A stretch of 38,350 bases of DNA from Rhodospirillales bacterium (lineage in GTDB: Bacteria; Pseudomonadota; Alphaproteobacteria; Rhodospirillales; Defluviicoccaceae). Positions 28,823-38,350 of the stretch are shown here, piece after piece; positions within the stretch are counted from its first letter, which is position 1, and each line of letters begins with the position of its first letter. The stretch lies in contig JADJRE010000031.1 in the NCBI GenBank assembly GCA_016712375.1, forward strand, positions 1 to 38,350. Direction: 5' to 3'. A program made the position numbers and the translations under genes. The notes under the pieces were generated by a model. That model saw nothing but the letters and a program-made list of their open reading frames with translations. It was not told the DNA's origin and searched no databases.

Positions 28823-30682
28823 CGGTCTGATCCTTCGGCCTTGAGGCGGCGCGCGACGATCTCGGCGCCGAACGCTGTCACGGAATAGCGCTGACTGGGG
28901 TGGCGCGGCTTATCGGGGAACTGGAGCTGTAGCAGACCACCGTCGAGAAGCGGCCGGAGGTGAAAGCTGCGGAACTGGGTGCGGTGCTTGACGCCCAAAA
29001 GCTCTATGAGCTCGGTCAGCCGGCGTGGCGTGTCGCATGCAGCGAGAAGACGGTATTGGTCATCGGTCAGGTGATCCAGCTGTCGGCCGGGCTTTACTGG
29101 TGCTTTTTGCGCCGGTTTGCTTGCCGCTTGGTCACTGACCAAGCTAGTCGACCCTGGGCAACGGTCACTGACCAAGCTCGGTGCGGCGCCTACCGCACCT
29201 TCCGAAAGCGGCCACCGTTCGCGAAGGTGCTCGGACAGCGCGTAGCACACCCCGTCCGGCCGATCCGATTTCGCGGCGAGAATCTGAATCTCCAGGCGAT
29301 CGAGCAGTGGCAGGAGATCGGCACTTCCAATGCCAAGCGATGCGCGAAACTCAGGCAGCGTAACCTGCCCTTGGCCGCACAGGATGGCCAGCGCGCTCGC
29401 TTCGAGATCGGACAAGTGAAGTCCAAGCGCCGCCTGGAACAGCAACTGCCGTTCGGACAGCAGCTGCTTGGCCAGGAGCGACAGCCGGAAGCGATAGGAC
29501 GCGATGTCATTGACGATCTCGGGTGGCACGCGGCCCCGCCGCCGCCAGTCGCCGAAGATGGCGCTGATGCCCGTTCCCGCCTGCTCGCTCAGTCCGACAC
29601 GGCGGAACATCCCGACGATCAGCGGATTTCGAACATCCTTGGCGCCGGGTTCGAGCAGCGCCGAGGTGCCCACGCGCTGTGCCGGGATTTTCGAAGACCG
29701 CCCGGTCCGGATGGAAGCATATCGTCGCGGATCGCGTCGTTTCCTCGAAATCCTGATGCATCAGGAGATTGATCGCCGCTTCGCGGAAGGAGACGAAATC
29801 CTCCGGCCGCTCTTGCCGCTCCATGGTTGCAACTTCGAGTGCGAAGGGCTTCGCCGCGTTCTGGACGTAGCGATCGGCCAACTGCTCCCAACACGTCCAA
29901 AGATTATCTTCGCAAACGAGACGGTTGGCCCAGCGTTGCTCGGGCGCAGGAGCATCCCAGGAATGGGTCGCCCACCGGCAGTCGACCAACGGTCGCGGCA
30001 TCATGGCGCGCAGGGCCGCTCCGGCGCCAAATAACAGGATGGCCGCGCGAGTTCGACGAAGCTCCATCGGCCGCCACCGCCAATGCCCAATGCTCCAGAA
30101 AATGGGCCGCATCGAACGCGTTGCAACGATGGCTCGGGTCACGCGCCTCGAACCTCCGACGGTAGCGGGCCAGGGTATCTGCGTCGATGCAACTTTGGAG
30201 GTCGAGATCTACGGACTCGGATTCGTACGACTGACCGCCGGCGGCTCCAGGAACCGCCGGATGTCGTCTCGTTACATCGATGATCGGCGGCGCCGCGTCG
30301 AATGTAACTTCGCCGGATGTCGCGATACAGGTAAATGGGCTTGTGCTGGCGGGGCGCTTCGGGCACGTAAAAGACTAACAACTTACCGTTCTCTGTTTCG
30401 ACAATGTCGTCATTCGTCGCAATCTGATAGCTGATTTTCTCAGTGGAGCGCAGACCGCTACGAAAGTCGTTCTGCACCTATCAAGGCAAGTATCTCGACG
30501 ATTTCGAGTTCCTCACCATTTTGCTGAACACCAAACACCAGATGCCCGCCTGAAGTGTTCGCGAAGGCGGAGACGGTCTCGTAGGCGCTCCTTGGAACCT
30601 CGTGCTGAGCCGCTTTCACTTCCAAGTCGGACCACTCGCCACCCTTGATGCGCTCCAGCAGCTGGCCGCGAGAGAGCTTCAT
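28819..30682 (-). CDS. AlbA/Schlafen-like ATP-binding protein with C-terminal winged helices, inside the BREX operon, frameshifted
   Basis: ATG 30682 overlaps the probable brxC stop. MKLSRGQLLERIKGGEWSDL then EVKAAQHEVPRSAYETVSAF and ANTSGGHLVFGVQQNG form an AlbA_2 domain. After shifts near 30480 and 30260, FVSFREAAINLLMHQDFEET with FHPDRAVFENPG resembles the HATPase_c_4 module of RecG-like or Schlafen-type regulators. After a shift near 29620, RNPLIVGMFRRVGLSEQAGT GISAIF-type sequence leads to winged-helix parts (DLEASALAILCGQGQVTLPE; LDHLTDDQYRLLAACDTPRR; LTELIELLGVKHRTQFRS). About 620 residues. The role in BREX is not established; a regulator or accessory defence factor is plausible. Its stop overlaps pglXI, so it is an integral operon member. 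Confidence 0.7.
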
Positions 30683-33600
30683 TCGATCACCCCGAACTTT
30701 GGCGGCGTCCGCCCTTGAGCAGCGCCGAGGTGGCGCTCAGCGCTCCGCAGGTCGGGGGACGGTGCAGGGGAGACCGCCATCAGTCAACGCGCCGCGCAAG
30801 TCGGCGGCGGCGAGCACCACTTTCTGCAAACCGCTCAGCACGTCCTGCAGAGCTTGACGAAGGCAGGGCCGATGGGATCGGGCAGACTTCTCGCCGCCAG
30901 AAACTGTTGCAGTGCCTGCTTTCCGGCTACGTCGCTCAAGAGCTCGATGTTGCCCGCCACGGTCGGATCTCCGAGGTTGGTGAGCAGGGTTTCGGTCCAG
31001 GTTCGGATCAGCGCGTCGAGCGCCTCGTCGAGATCGGCCAGTATGCGTTTCGCCGGGGCACCGCCGGCCGGCTCCTCCGCCGGTCGGAAGCCGCAGTGCG
31101 GGCACAGCGGATCGGCCTCGATATCGGGCCGGCTGAGCTGAAGCAGGTCTTGAGCGCGAACAGTCGGTTTTCGAAGTCGCGTAGCTGTTGCGTTGGCATC
31201 AGCTCGACGCCGGCGAGCTTCTGCAGCCGCGCCAGGCGCGGATCCTTGGTCAGGCTCGCCTTGCGCCTGTCGTCGTTGGCGCCGAGCCGGCTGCGTTCGT
31301 GCGCCGCGAGGTAGGCATCCTGATACTTGGTCTTGAGATCGCCGAGCGTGTTCGCAAGGAGGCGTTTGAACTCCGCCTCGGAGCGGCGCTTCGGGCTGCC
31401 GATCTTGGAGAGAAGCTCCGCCCGTTGGCTGCGAACTTCCTCTTGCCAGGGATGATCGGCGCCGAGCAGCGCCTCCGCCTTGCCGAGGTAGGAGGTGAGC
31501 GGCGAGATCTGTTGCAGGAGTTCGCTCAAGCCATCGACTTCGCGACACAGGTCGAGAGCCGCCTTCTGGCCGAGGACCGCCGCCGAGTCGTGCAGGAAGT
31601 TCTTGAGCTTGCCGACGGTATTGAACGGCTGCAGGGACTCGAGGAAACCCTTCAGCACGCCGAGCCGCATCCGCCAGTCGGCTTTCTTTGATCCGAGAGA
31701 ACCGGTCGGCCCCAGAACACCAGTTCGCCGACGCGCCTGTGCCAGACCACCTTGGTCAGAAGCTCGCCAACCCGCGGCTGCACCTTGATGACGGCCTCGT
31801 CACGGGTGGCGGGGTTGACGATCAATCCCTTCGGCAGGTTGAGCACCTCAAGAGAGATCCTGAAGCGGGCCCAGCGGCAAGTCGCGCGGCCGCCTGAGTG
31901 TGCTTGAACTCGGCAACGTCACCTATCGGCAATCTGGCAAACTGCTCGACACCTGCGGCGTCGATTTTCTTGCCCGGCAGGCTGAGAACGACGTCGCCGC
32001 TGTGCACGAGCCCGGCCAGCACGACCGCCGCGAACTCGGGCTCAAGACGGAAGCGTGTCCAGTAGTCGACGCCCGCCTCGGGCGCGATCAGCTCCGAGCG
32101 GTTGAGCACCTGGCCCTGCGCTTTCTGGGCAAGGCAATCGAGGACGTGTTTCGAATAGCGGGACTGCCGCGGCTTCGGCACGTCGCCGTCGAGGAGTTCG
32201 AGAGCGTCGAGCACCGCCGCGCCCTGCTTGCTCTTGACGCTCCCTGCGATCCAGCGGAGCGCTTCCTGCGCCGCCTGATCGCGGTTCTGGCGGGTGACGA
32301 CGATGCTGAAGACGGGATACTCCGGGCTCTTGTCGGCGAAATGCGCGGCGAGGAGCGCCGAGCCGGCGGTATTCACGTAGTCGCGCACGGTGGCGTTCGG
32401 CGGCAGCTTGCCCCGAACCACTTCGAGGAGGGACTTGGCGCGGCCTTGGTGGACGACATCCACCGCATTCGGCATGTGTTCGCGCAGCCAGCTGGTCAGC
32501 GCCCGCAGCTGATCGCTCGCCTTGTCCTCGTAGACCTTCTTGTTGCTGCCGGACGCTGTCGCCGCCTGTTCGCGGGCGCCGGCATAGAGCTTGAGCGCCC
32601 GCTCGAAGGCGTCGTCCCGGTTCTTAAGCCGGAAGAACACCTCATCCGCCTTCTTTTCGTCCTTGAAGTAGGGCGGGTCGAACGGCTGCAGGAAATAGAG
32701 GTAGAAGTCGCGCGGCGGCTGCGCGGTGGATCGTTCGTTGGGGGCGCCGAAGAAAAGGTAGCCGCTGCGCCCGACTTTGCGCTCGCGCCACTCGATCTCG
32801 TGTTCCCAGATCCGATAGCCGGTGACATATGGCGGCGCATCCGGATCTTCGAGAACGACACGGCGCAGCGCATCGAAGTAGTACCGGTCAAGCTGCGAGT
32901 CGTCGAGCAACTCCGATTTTCTTTCGATTAGCGAGTCGAAATCGACGTCCTTTTTGAGATCGAGAAAGTATTGCCCGTTCTCCTTGTTGAAGCTGAGGAA
33001 TTGGCCGCTGACGGTTCGGATGAGCTCTTTAAGAACGGTTTCGACGAGCGTGCGGAGGAACGCGGCATCTTTCTCCGGCACCGGCAGCATCAGGCAAAGG
33101 TCGTCGCGGAGCTCCTCCGCAGTGGCGCCGATCGGCGCATAGATGTCCGCCGTGGTCAGACGGTGGACGGAGAGCGCGTTGATGATGCGAAGGGCCAGCG
33201 GCTTATACTGCGGCCGGGTGAACGCTTGCTGGACGCGCGCATCGAGCACGCCGCTCCTGTCGATGACCTCCTTGATCGCCGGATCGGCCCGGAACGACGG
33301 GTTATCACGCAGGACCGTCCAATAAGAGTCGTAGGCGATCAACCCGGTGTCGTTCCGCGGCACATCGTCATTGATCCGCTTACCAATTTCGGCGCTGAGC
33401 GTTTTCAGGACTTCGCGCTTCTCCGCCACGTAGACCCGCTCGAAAGTATCGAGATAAGCAGGGTGTGCCGGAAACAAGCGGACGAATTCCTCCATGCGCT
33501 CGTTCATGGAGCCGTATAGCGGGGTGAACTGCTTCAGGTGTTCGCGGATGAGCGCCTGCTGCTTGGCGTCCTTCTTCAGGATCGTCCGGCCACGACGAAA

Positions 33601-34355
33601 GCGACGTCATCGCGGGCGATGCGGACCTGCTCGAAACGGTCTTTCACCCGCCTCAGCGTATCGGCGACGAACTGGAACCGTGGATTGTCGAAGAGGCTTT
33701 CCTGAACACCGGCGACAAAGCGGAATCGGGTTCCCTTGCAGACCTCGCCCAGCTCGCGCAGGAAAGACAGATCAAGGCTCAGTTCCTGATCTTTACGGGA
33801 TCGAAGGTAATCGAGCAACTCGTCGACGACCAAGGCCAACCCCTGGTCCGGGTGCACGCTCTGGAACGACGCCAACATCTCCTGGAAGGCGGTCTTGTTC
33901 TCGTGCCGGTCGCCGGTCGCCGGGAATTCGTAGGCGACGCCGAGACGCCCCAGTCCGTCTTCGAGCACCGAGCAAATGATGTCGCGAAGCGACATGGTCG
34001 TCGATCCGATCTCGGCACGAATCACCCGAAACCGCCCGGCAATCTGCGTCGCGCCTGCGGCGGCCCGCTGATTGTTCAAGAGCGCTCTCAGATCCTCGCT
34101 TTCGGCAACGGCCGAGATCACTGCCATGAGGTGAGACTTGCCGGTGCCGTAGTTGCCAACGACCAGAATGCCCTTGTTGTCCGCGGGCTTAGAGAACTGC
34201 AGCTGCGGGAAGACGACGTCGCAGAGCACCTCAGCCATGCGGTCGGAGATCACGAACGTCTCAACGAGGCGGCGCGCGTCTCGTGCTGAGTCGGCTTCGC
34301 GCAGCTGGACGACCGTTTCGATGGGCTCGAATTGAATGAGATCGGAGTATTTCAT
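30679..34355 (-). CDS. brxC: BREX large ATPase BrxC (type III, PglY-like), frameshifted
   Basis: ATG 34355 overlaps the brxF stop. MKYSDLIQFEPIETVVQLRE leads to Walker A in GILVVGNYGTGKSHLMAVIS, and Walker B in GLALVVDELLDYLRSRKDQE. A shift near 33580 continues KQQALIREHLKQFTPLYGS and a long intact stretch (33507-31870), including DIYAPIGATAEELRDDL and RDFYLYFLQPFDPPYF. Shifts near 31860, 31700, 31100 and 30860 lead through LNLPKGLIVNPATRDEAVIK, HDSAAVLGQKAALDLCREVD and a PLCPHCGFRP knuckle. As given, the last frame stops at about 30737; one more indel would extend it to TGA 30681-30679, overlapping the next ATG. About 1225 residues. BrxC is the large AAA-type ATPase needed in every BREX type. 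Confidence 0.82.
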
Positions 34356-34864
34356 GCGGTTCCCCGTCGCGGCTCGGCGACACTCGAGTGCCCCGGTTCG
34401 TCTGCGGTGATGATCACGGCTTGGGGCGCCAAGTACCGGCGCGCCTCCGGATGTCCGGGCTCGCCGTAGGTCAGCGCGTTGCCGTCGAACTGACCCGGCC
34501 ATGCGGCAACGATCGTTCGGTTCCGCGACATGCCTTGCAGCAAACGGAGCGGATCCTGGGCGAGATCAACGACAAAGAGCATTTCGATGTTATCGAGCAG
34601 GACGACGTTCGAGACATGTCCGCGAACGATGTCTCCGAGAATAGCTGCCCCCCGAACGGCACGCTGTTTTTGCGTAAGCTCCAGGAGCTGCTCGGCCAAC
34701 TCGAGGTTGACGTTGAGCCGATGCCATCCGTTTTCGTTGGCCAGCTCGATCAGTGCTTCCGTCTTACCGGACCCTGCCGGACCGACCGCCAGCACGAGCC
34801 GGTAATAGGAGCCGCCAGCCGCGTCGAGAGCCTGAAAAATTTGAGAGGAAAGCGAAGCGACCAA
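34352..34864 (-). CDS. brxF: BREX type III P-loop protein BrxF
   Basis: A TTG at 34864, one base after the HTH gene stop, gives 170 residues beginning LVASLSSQIFQALDAAGG. An in-frame ATG at 34930 would overlap the HTH gene by 65 bases. Features: YRLVLAVGPAGSGKTEALIE (Walker A), RLNVNLELAEQLLELTQKQR, and a Walker-B-like VVLLDNIEMLFVVDLAQDP, ending with RYLAPQAVIITADEPG before TGA 34354-34352. The protein is intact. BrxF is the signature small ATPase of type III BREX and lies immediately before brxC in those operons, as here. It is probably a partner of BrxC. The TGA overlaps the brxC ATG, indicating translational coupling. Confidence 0.8.
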   Translation of the reverse strand: MVASLSSQIFQALDAAGGSYYRLVLAVGPAGSGKTEALIELANENGWHRLNVNLELAEQLLELTQKQRAVRGAAILGDIVRGHVSNVVLLDNIEMLFVVDLAQDPLRLLQGMSRNRTIVAAWPGQFDGNALTYGEPGHPEARRYLAPQAVIITADEPGHSSVAEPRRGTA

Positions 34865-34865
34865 G

Positions 34866-35057
34866 CTATTTCCCCTCGTTTGTGCGAAAGGCTGCTTTCT
34901 GTTGCTCGATCCAGTTCTCCATATCGTCACGTTTGAAACGCCACTGGCCCCGCACTTTGAATGCTGGCAGCTCGCCCTTCTGGGCCATGGTGTAGACGGT
35001 CTTCTGCGCGACCTTTAGCAGCTGTGCCACCTCCGGCAGCGTCAGGATCTCTGGCAT
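34866..35057 (-). CDS. Small excisionase-family HTH protein heading the BREX operon
   Basis: Intact, 63 residues. MPEILTLPEVAQLLKVAQKT, VYTMAQKGELPAFKVRGQWR and FKRDDMENWIEQQKA form a MerR/excisionase-type winged HTH (HTH_17): a helix-turn-helix followed by the G-x-W-R-F wing. Such proteins bend DNA in excision, or regulate small operons. It is the first gene of the minus-strand operon, 103 bases downstream of the integrase gene and directly coupled to brxF. Similar HTH genes are known at the head of type III BREX operons, so it may be the operon regulator rather than the phage excisionase; the two roles are not exclusive. Confidence 0.75.
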   Translation of the reverse strand: MPEILTLPEVAQLLKVAQKTVYTMAQKGELPAFKVRGQWRFKRDDMENWIEQQKAAFRTNEGK

Positions 35058-35089
35058 TCACCAACCCTCGTTTCGGGAAAGGATGACAG

Positions 35090-35119
35090 AATATGCCAGA
35101 AAGTTCCGGTTGACGCCAA
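35090..35119 (-). promoter_or_regulatory. Possible promoter of the BREX operon
   Basis: On the minus strand, TTGGCG (35119-35114), an 18-base spacer and CATATT (35095-35090) sit 33 bases before the HTH start, with GAGGG (35069-35065) as a ribosome-binding site. It lies in the 103-base gap after the integrase gene. Match to consensus is modest. Confidence 0.3.
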
Positions 35120-35160
35120 AGCTGAACGTAATCTGCCGCTATCGGAAGTTGTCTGCGCCG

Positions 35161-36348
35161 TCACCCGTTAACGGCCGCTCTCTCGCCTTGCTCACCGAGC
35201 ACCGCCATCGCGATCACCGTCGCCACCTGCTCAGCCGCCGCCTTGACCGGATCTGCCGCCAGGTGCGCGTATCTCGCCGTTGTCGCCACCTGGGTGTGCC
35301 CGAGCAGCTTGCCGATCATCGGCAGGCCCTGGCCGGCGGCGACGGCGGCCGACGCGAACGTTTGACGCAGGTCGTGGATGCGGGCGTCCTTGAGGCCGGC
35401 TCGGGCGCGCAGCCGCTGCCAGCACGGCTGCAGATCGATCAGCCGGCCGCCGGGCTTGATGCCGTAGATCACCCAAGGATTGCGGGGCAGGCGAGGGAGC
35501 CGGCGCAGTGTGTCGATGGCCGGCTTGCCGAGATAGACCGTCTTGGCACCGGTCTTCGAATCCGGGAGGTTCAGGACGCCGGCGTCGAGATCGACGTAGC
35601 TCCACTTCAGCGTCATGATCTCGTTCAGGCGGCAGCCGGTAAAAATGAGCAGCCGCACTGCGGCGATCGCCGACGGAATCTCCAGCGCTTCGGCCTCCAT
35701 CTCATCGAGCACCTGGCCCACGCGCCGCAGCTCGGCGGCGCTCAGGAACCGCTCGCGCTTCTCCTCCCGGTATTTCCTGATGTGCTTCCGCGGGTTCGAG
35801 CCGTCCGGCCTGAGCCCCCACAGCTCGGCGAGATTGAACATCTTCGAGAGGATCTCCAGGCAGCGGTTGGCTTGGTAGGGGACGTGCCGGTACTTGTGGT
35901 GGAAGCGGGCGACCTCCTCGCGGGTGACCTCGGCGATCGGCCGGTTGCCGAAGAAGGGCAGGATGAACTTCTTGAGGCTGCGCCGGTACTCCTTCTGCGT
36001 CGAGGGCTTCAGGTGCACCGCGATGTGCTCGGCGTCGAACCGCGCGGCCAAGTCCTTAACGGTCACCGCGTCGCGGCCGGCGTCGCGCTCGGCCAGCGGA
36101 TCGACGCCCTGCCGCAGGGCCGCGAGATGCTGGATGACCATCGCGCGTGCCTGCTCCGGCGTGACCACGTTGACATAGCCGAGCACCATCCGCCGCGACT
36201 GGCGGCCGGCGCGATACTGAAGCACGAAGCTCTTGCGGCCCGAGGGCATCACTCTCACGCCGAAGCCGGGGACGTCGTTGTCCCAGGCGATGTAGTCGAT
36301 TTCTCGCGGCGCCAGCGCCTCGATCGTGCGTTTGGTAAGCTTGCCCAT
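35161..36348 (-). CDS. int: Tyrosine-type site-specific integrase
   Basis: 395 residues, fully intact. MGKLTKRTIEALAPREIDYI is the DUF4102-type N-terminal arm-binding domain, and FGVRVMPSGRKSFVLQYRAG follows. A SAM-like core-binding domain occupies about residues 95-175. The catalytic domain shows Arg in LLIFTGCRLNEIMTLKW, HxxR in ARIHDLRQTFASAAVAAGQ, and the terminal LLGHTQVATTARYAHLA with nucleophilic Tyr. Gln replaces the usual His in HDLRHTFA-type motifs. It is transcribed away from the tRNA-fMet fragment 200 bases upstream, the expected geometry for an integrase next to its attachment site. This would catalyse integration into and, with an excisionase, excision from tRNA-fMet. Confidence 0.9.
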   Translation of the reverse strand: MGKLTKRTIEALAPREIDYIAWDNDVPGFGVRVMPSGRKSFVLQYRAGRQSRRMVLGYVNVVTPEQARAMVIQHLAALRQGVDPLAERDAGRDAVTVKDLAARFDAEHIAVHLKPSTQKEYRRSLKKFILPFFGNRPIAEVTREEVARFHHKYRHVPYQANRCLEILSKMFNLAELWGLRPDGSNPRKHIRKYREEKRERFLSAAELRRVGQVLDEMEAEALEIPSAIAAVRLLIFTGCRLNEIMTLKWSYVDLDAGVLNLPDSKTGAKTVYLGKPAIDTLRRLPRLPRNPWVIYGIKPGGRLIDLQPCWQRLRARAGLKDARIHDLRQTFASAAVAAGQGLPMIGKLLGHTQVATTARYAHLAADPVKAAAEQVATVIAMAVLGEQGERAAVNG

Positions 36349-36548
36349 GGCGGTTCCGATGACAATCTGCTACCCGATCGGCCTGCGGCGCGTCCTTCAG
36401 TCAGCACTATGTCAGCAAGAGGGAAGGAAATTCGCCGTAGCCGATCGCATGGGAGAATGCCGCGACGGCCGTAGAAAGTCAACAATATCAGTTGGTTAGC
36501 GTATTTCTGCGCAATCGCGCGTAGAGGATCGTAGTCGCATCGAACTAA

Positions 36549-37116
<568 letters not shown>

Positions 37117-37142
37117 TGGACTTGCCCCGATAAATTGGAGAG
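37117..37142 (+). repeat. Terminal inverted repeat of the IS3 element (inner end)
   Basis: TGGACTTGCCCCGATAAATT then GGAGAG. It matches the reverse complement of 38325-38350 at 21 of 26 positions and lies 8 bases beyond the restored orfB stop (37151). Confidence 0.8.
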
Positions 37143-37150
37143 GCATTTGC

Positions 37151-38008
37151 TCAGCGTGACGCGGTTCGTTCGAACTGCGCGGGGCTGAGTAGTCGAGCGC
37201 GGAATGGCGCCTGACGGGGTTGTAGAAGCCGTCGATATAGCGGGCAATGGCCTGCTCGGCCTCGGTGCGGGTGTAGAAGACGGTCCGCCAGACGAGTTCG
37301 GATTTGATGGTCTTGAAGAACGTCTCGACCATGGCGTTATCGTAGCAATTGCCCTTGCCCGGACATGGAGATCCGGATGCCGTGGCGGCGCAGCTCGGAC
37401 TGGTAGTCCACGGAACAATATTGGCTGCCGCGATCCGAATGATGGATCAGCCCTTCGGGCGGACGCCGCATGGTGAGGGCCTTGCGCAAGGCCGCGAGCG
37501 CCAGATCGCGGTGCAGCCGATCACCGACAGCCCAGCCGACGACGCGGCGGGAGAACAGGTCGATGACGACGGCCAGATACAGCCAGCCTTCCCGCGTCCA
37601 GACGTACGAGATGTCGACGCCCACTTCTCGGTTGGCGCCGTTGCCGTGAAGTCCTGATCGATAATGTTCGGCGCGATCGGCCAGGCGTGCTCGCTGTCGG
37701 TCGTGCGCTTGAACCGCCGCTTCTGGCGGGCGCAGGCCATTCTCGCGCATCAGCCGCGCCGTGCGTCGGCGCCTGATGGCGAAGCCATCATCCTGCAACT
37801 CGCGCGTCATGCGCGGGCTGCCATAGGTGCCGTTCGACAGCGCGAACGCTGAACGGACATGCGCCAGCATCACCATGTCGTCGCGCTGGCGCCGGCTGGC
37901 CGGACGATCCGTCCAGGCGAAATAGCCGCTCTGGCTGACGTCGAGCACACGGCAGAGACGGTGGACGGGGAACTCCTTCTTCGCCTGATCGACGAGCTGG
38001 AACCTCAT
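37151..38008 (-). CDS. IS3-family transposase OrfB (DDE), with indels
   Basis: ATG 38008: MRFQLVDQAKKEFPVHRLCR, then VLDVSQSGYFAWTDRP (HTH_21 type) and a DDE integrase core: first Asp in VGVDISYVWTREGWLYLAVV, second in LIHHSDRGSQYCSVDYQ, and Glu in NAMVETFFKTIKSELVWR. Indels near 37740 and 37630 compensate one another (KRRFKRTTDSEHAWPIAPN is read between them). Another near 37345 joins MSGKGNCYDNAMVE. One missing base near 37193 hides the usual C-terminus LDYLSPAQFERTASR and its TGA at 37153-37151. About 285 residues. In the given frame it reads on into the recombinase, an artefact. Catalyses cut-and-paste/copy-out transposition in IS3 elements. Confidence 0.8.
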
Positions 38009-38298
38009 CGACTTCCCTCCCGGGCGAAAAAACGGTGGCCCGCTTCAGGATGTCGCGCTCCTGCCGAAGGATCTCGTTCTCCCGCCGGAGGCGCCAATTC
38101 GGTCGCCATGTCGCCTGCGGCGCTTGCTCAGGCGGATCTCCACCAGCCGATCCCGCCGACGGCTGAGCCACCGCGCCAGCGTCGACAGGCCGATGCCCAG
38201 ATCCTCCGCCACTTCACGCTGCGTGCGTCCCGCTGGTCGGCGCCAGCCGTACCGCTCCGTCCTCAAACTCCTTCGTGAAACCGTCGCTGCTTCGGCAT
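38005..38298 (-). CDS. IS3-family transposase OrfA, with indels
   Basis: The ATG at 38298 opens MPKQRRF and after one indel reads TKEFEDGAVRLAPTSG, then after another RTQREVAEDLGIGLSTLARW (helix-turn-helix) and finally LRRENEILRQERDILKRAT, the leucine-zipper-like helix typical of OrfA. A one-base loss in a T-run near 38030 obscures the ending FFAREGSR and its TGA, which overlaps the OrfB ATG. About 97 residues. OrfA binds the inverted repeats and regulates transposition; the OrfAB fusion of IS3 elements is normally made by a frameshift at this junction. Confidence 0.65.
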
Positions 38299-38324
38299 CG
38301 AGTTCGCCTTTCACGTCAGGAAAA

Positions 38325-38350
38325 CTCTCCACTTTTCCGAAGCAAGTCCA
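38325..38350 (-). repeat. Terminal inverted repeat of the IS3 element (outer end, at window edge)
   Basis: On the minus strand TGGACTTGCTTCGGAAAAGT then GGAGAG. It is the last base of the window that closes the repeat, which suggests the sequence or contig breaks at a repeated element. Confidence 0.8.

Larger units (their letters stand above)
37117..38350 (-). mobile_element. IS3-family insertion sequence, 1234 bp, two-ORF type
   Basis: Terminal inverted repeats of 26 bases (21 identical by eye) start with TG and end with CA at 37117 and 38350. Between them lie an orfA with a helix-turn-helix and leucine-zipper-like helix, and an orfB with the DDE transposase motifs, read from right to left. 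Size and arrangement are those of IS3-family elements. The flanking duplication cannot be tested because the window stops at the outer repeat. The element interrupts a serine recombinase gene. Several single-base indels damage both ORFs in this copy as given. Confidence 0.85.

Noticed and set aside
28819..30682. A RecG-type ATP-dependent helicase
   Set aside because: Databases often give this name to AlbA/HATPase_c_4 proteins, but no helicase Walker A or DEAD-type motif is visible.

Overview
The window is high-GC DNA in which nearly every gene has G/C-rich third positions. Its gene families (a DUF6441 phage protein, a TipJ-type tail tip protein, DUF1833, a proteobacterial IS3 element, a zinc-ribbon serine recombinase) point to a proteobacterium, most likely an alphaproteobacterium. 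This is inference from gene content; no rRNA or housekeeping marker is present.

Layout. (1) 1-16771, plus strand: a lambda-like siphophage tail module in canonical order: head-tail joining, DUF6441, tail terminator, tail tube, G/GT chaperone pair with a visible -1 slippery site, tape measure, M-like and L-like minor tail proteins, NlpC/P60 protein, tail tip J protein and three fibre/collar-type proteins. (2) 16884-18898, minus strand: three non-phage-like genes (DUF309, a c-type cytochrome with an extra N-terminal domain, a PilZ protein). They sit between tail and lysis genes and end against a perfect hairpin. (3) 19018-20455, plus strand: lysis-type genes (single-TM holin-like protein, peptidoglycan-hydrolase-like protein, overlapping i-spanin/o-spanin pair). 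(4) 35057-20488, minus strand: an almost gapless operon with the gene set of a type III BREX phage-defence system: small HTH protein, brxF, brxC, an AlbA/Schlafen-like ATPase, pglXI methyltransferase, brxHII helicase, pglZ, brxA. (5) 36348-35161, minus strand: an intact tyrosine integrase, followed by a 45-base copy of the 3' part of initiator tRNA-fMet (36549-36593), read as the right attachment site. (6) 36550-38350: outside the element, the C-terminal part of a serine recombinase cut by a 1234-bp IS3-family insertion sequence whose outer inverted repeat is the last base of the window.

Reading: a prophage or prophage-derived island integrated at tRNA-fMet carries tail, lysis, integrase and a BREX type III defence operon on one element. 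The left attachment site, capsid, replication and repressor genes are not in the window. BrxF, BrxC, PglXI, BrxHII, PglZ and BrxA would act together to recognise and methylate host DNA and block incoming phage DNA. The excisionase-like HTH gene heads the operon next to the integrase.

Major caveat: most long genes are broken into adjacent frames by single-base insertions or deletions, in all regions and on both strands, and the pieces join into normal full-length proteins. This looks more like sequencing or assembly indels than gene decay, so broken genes are given here as one feature over their full span.
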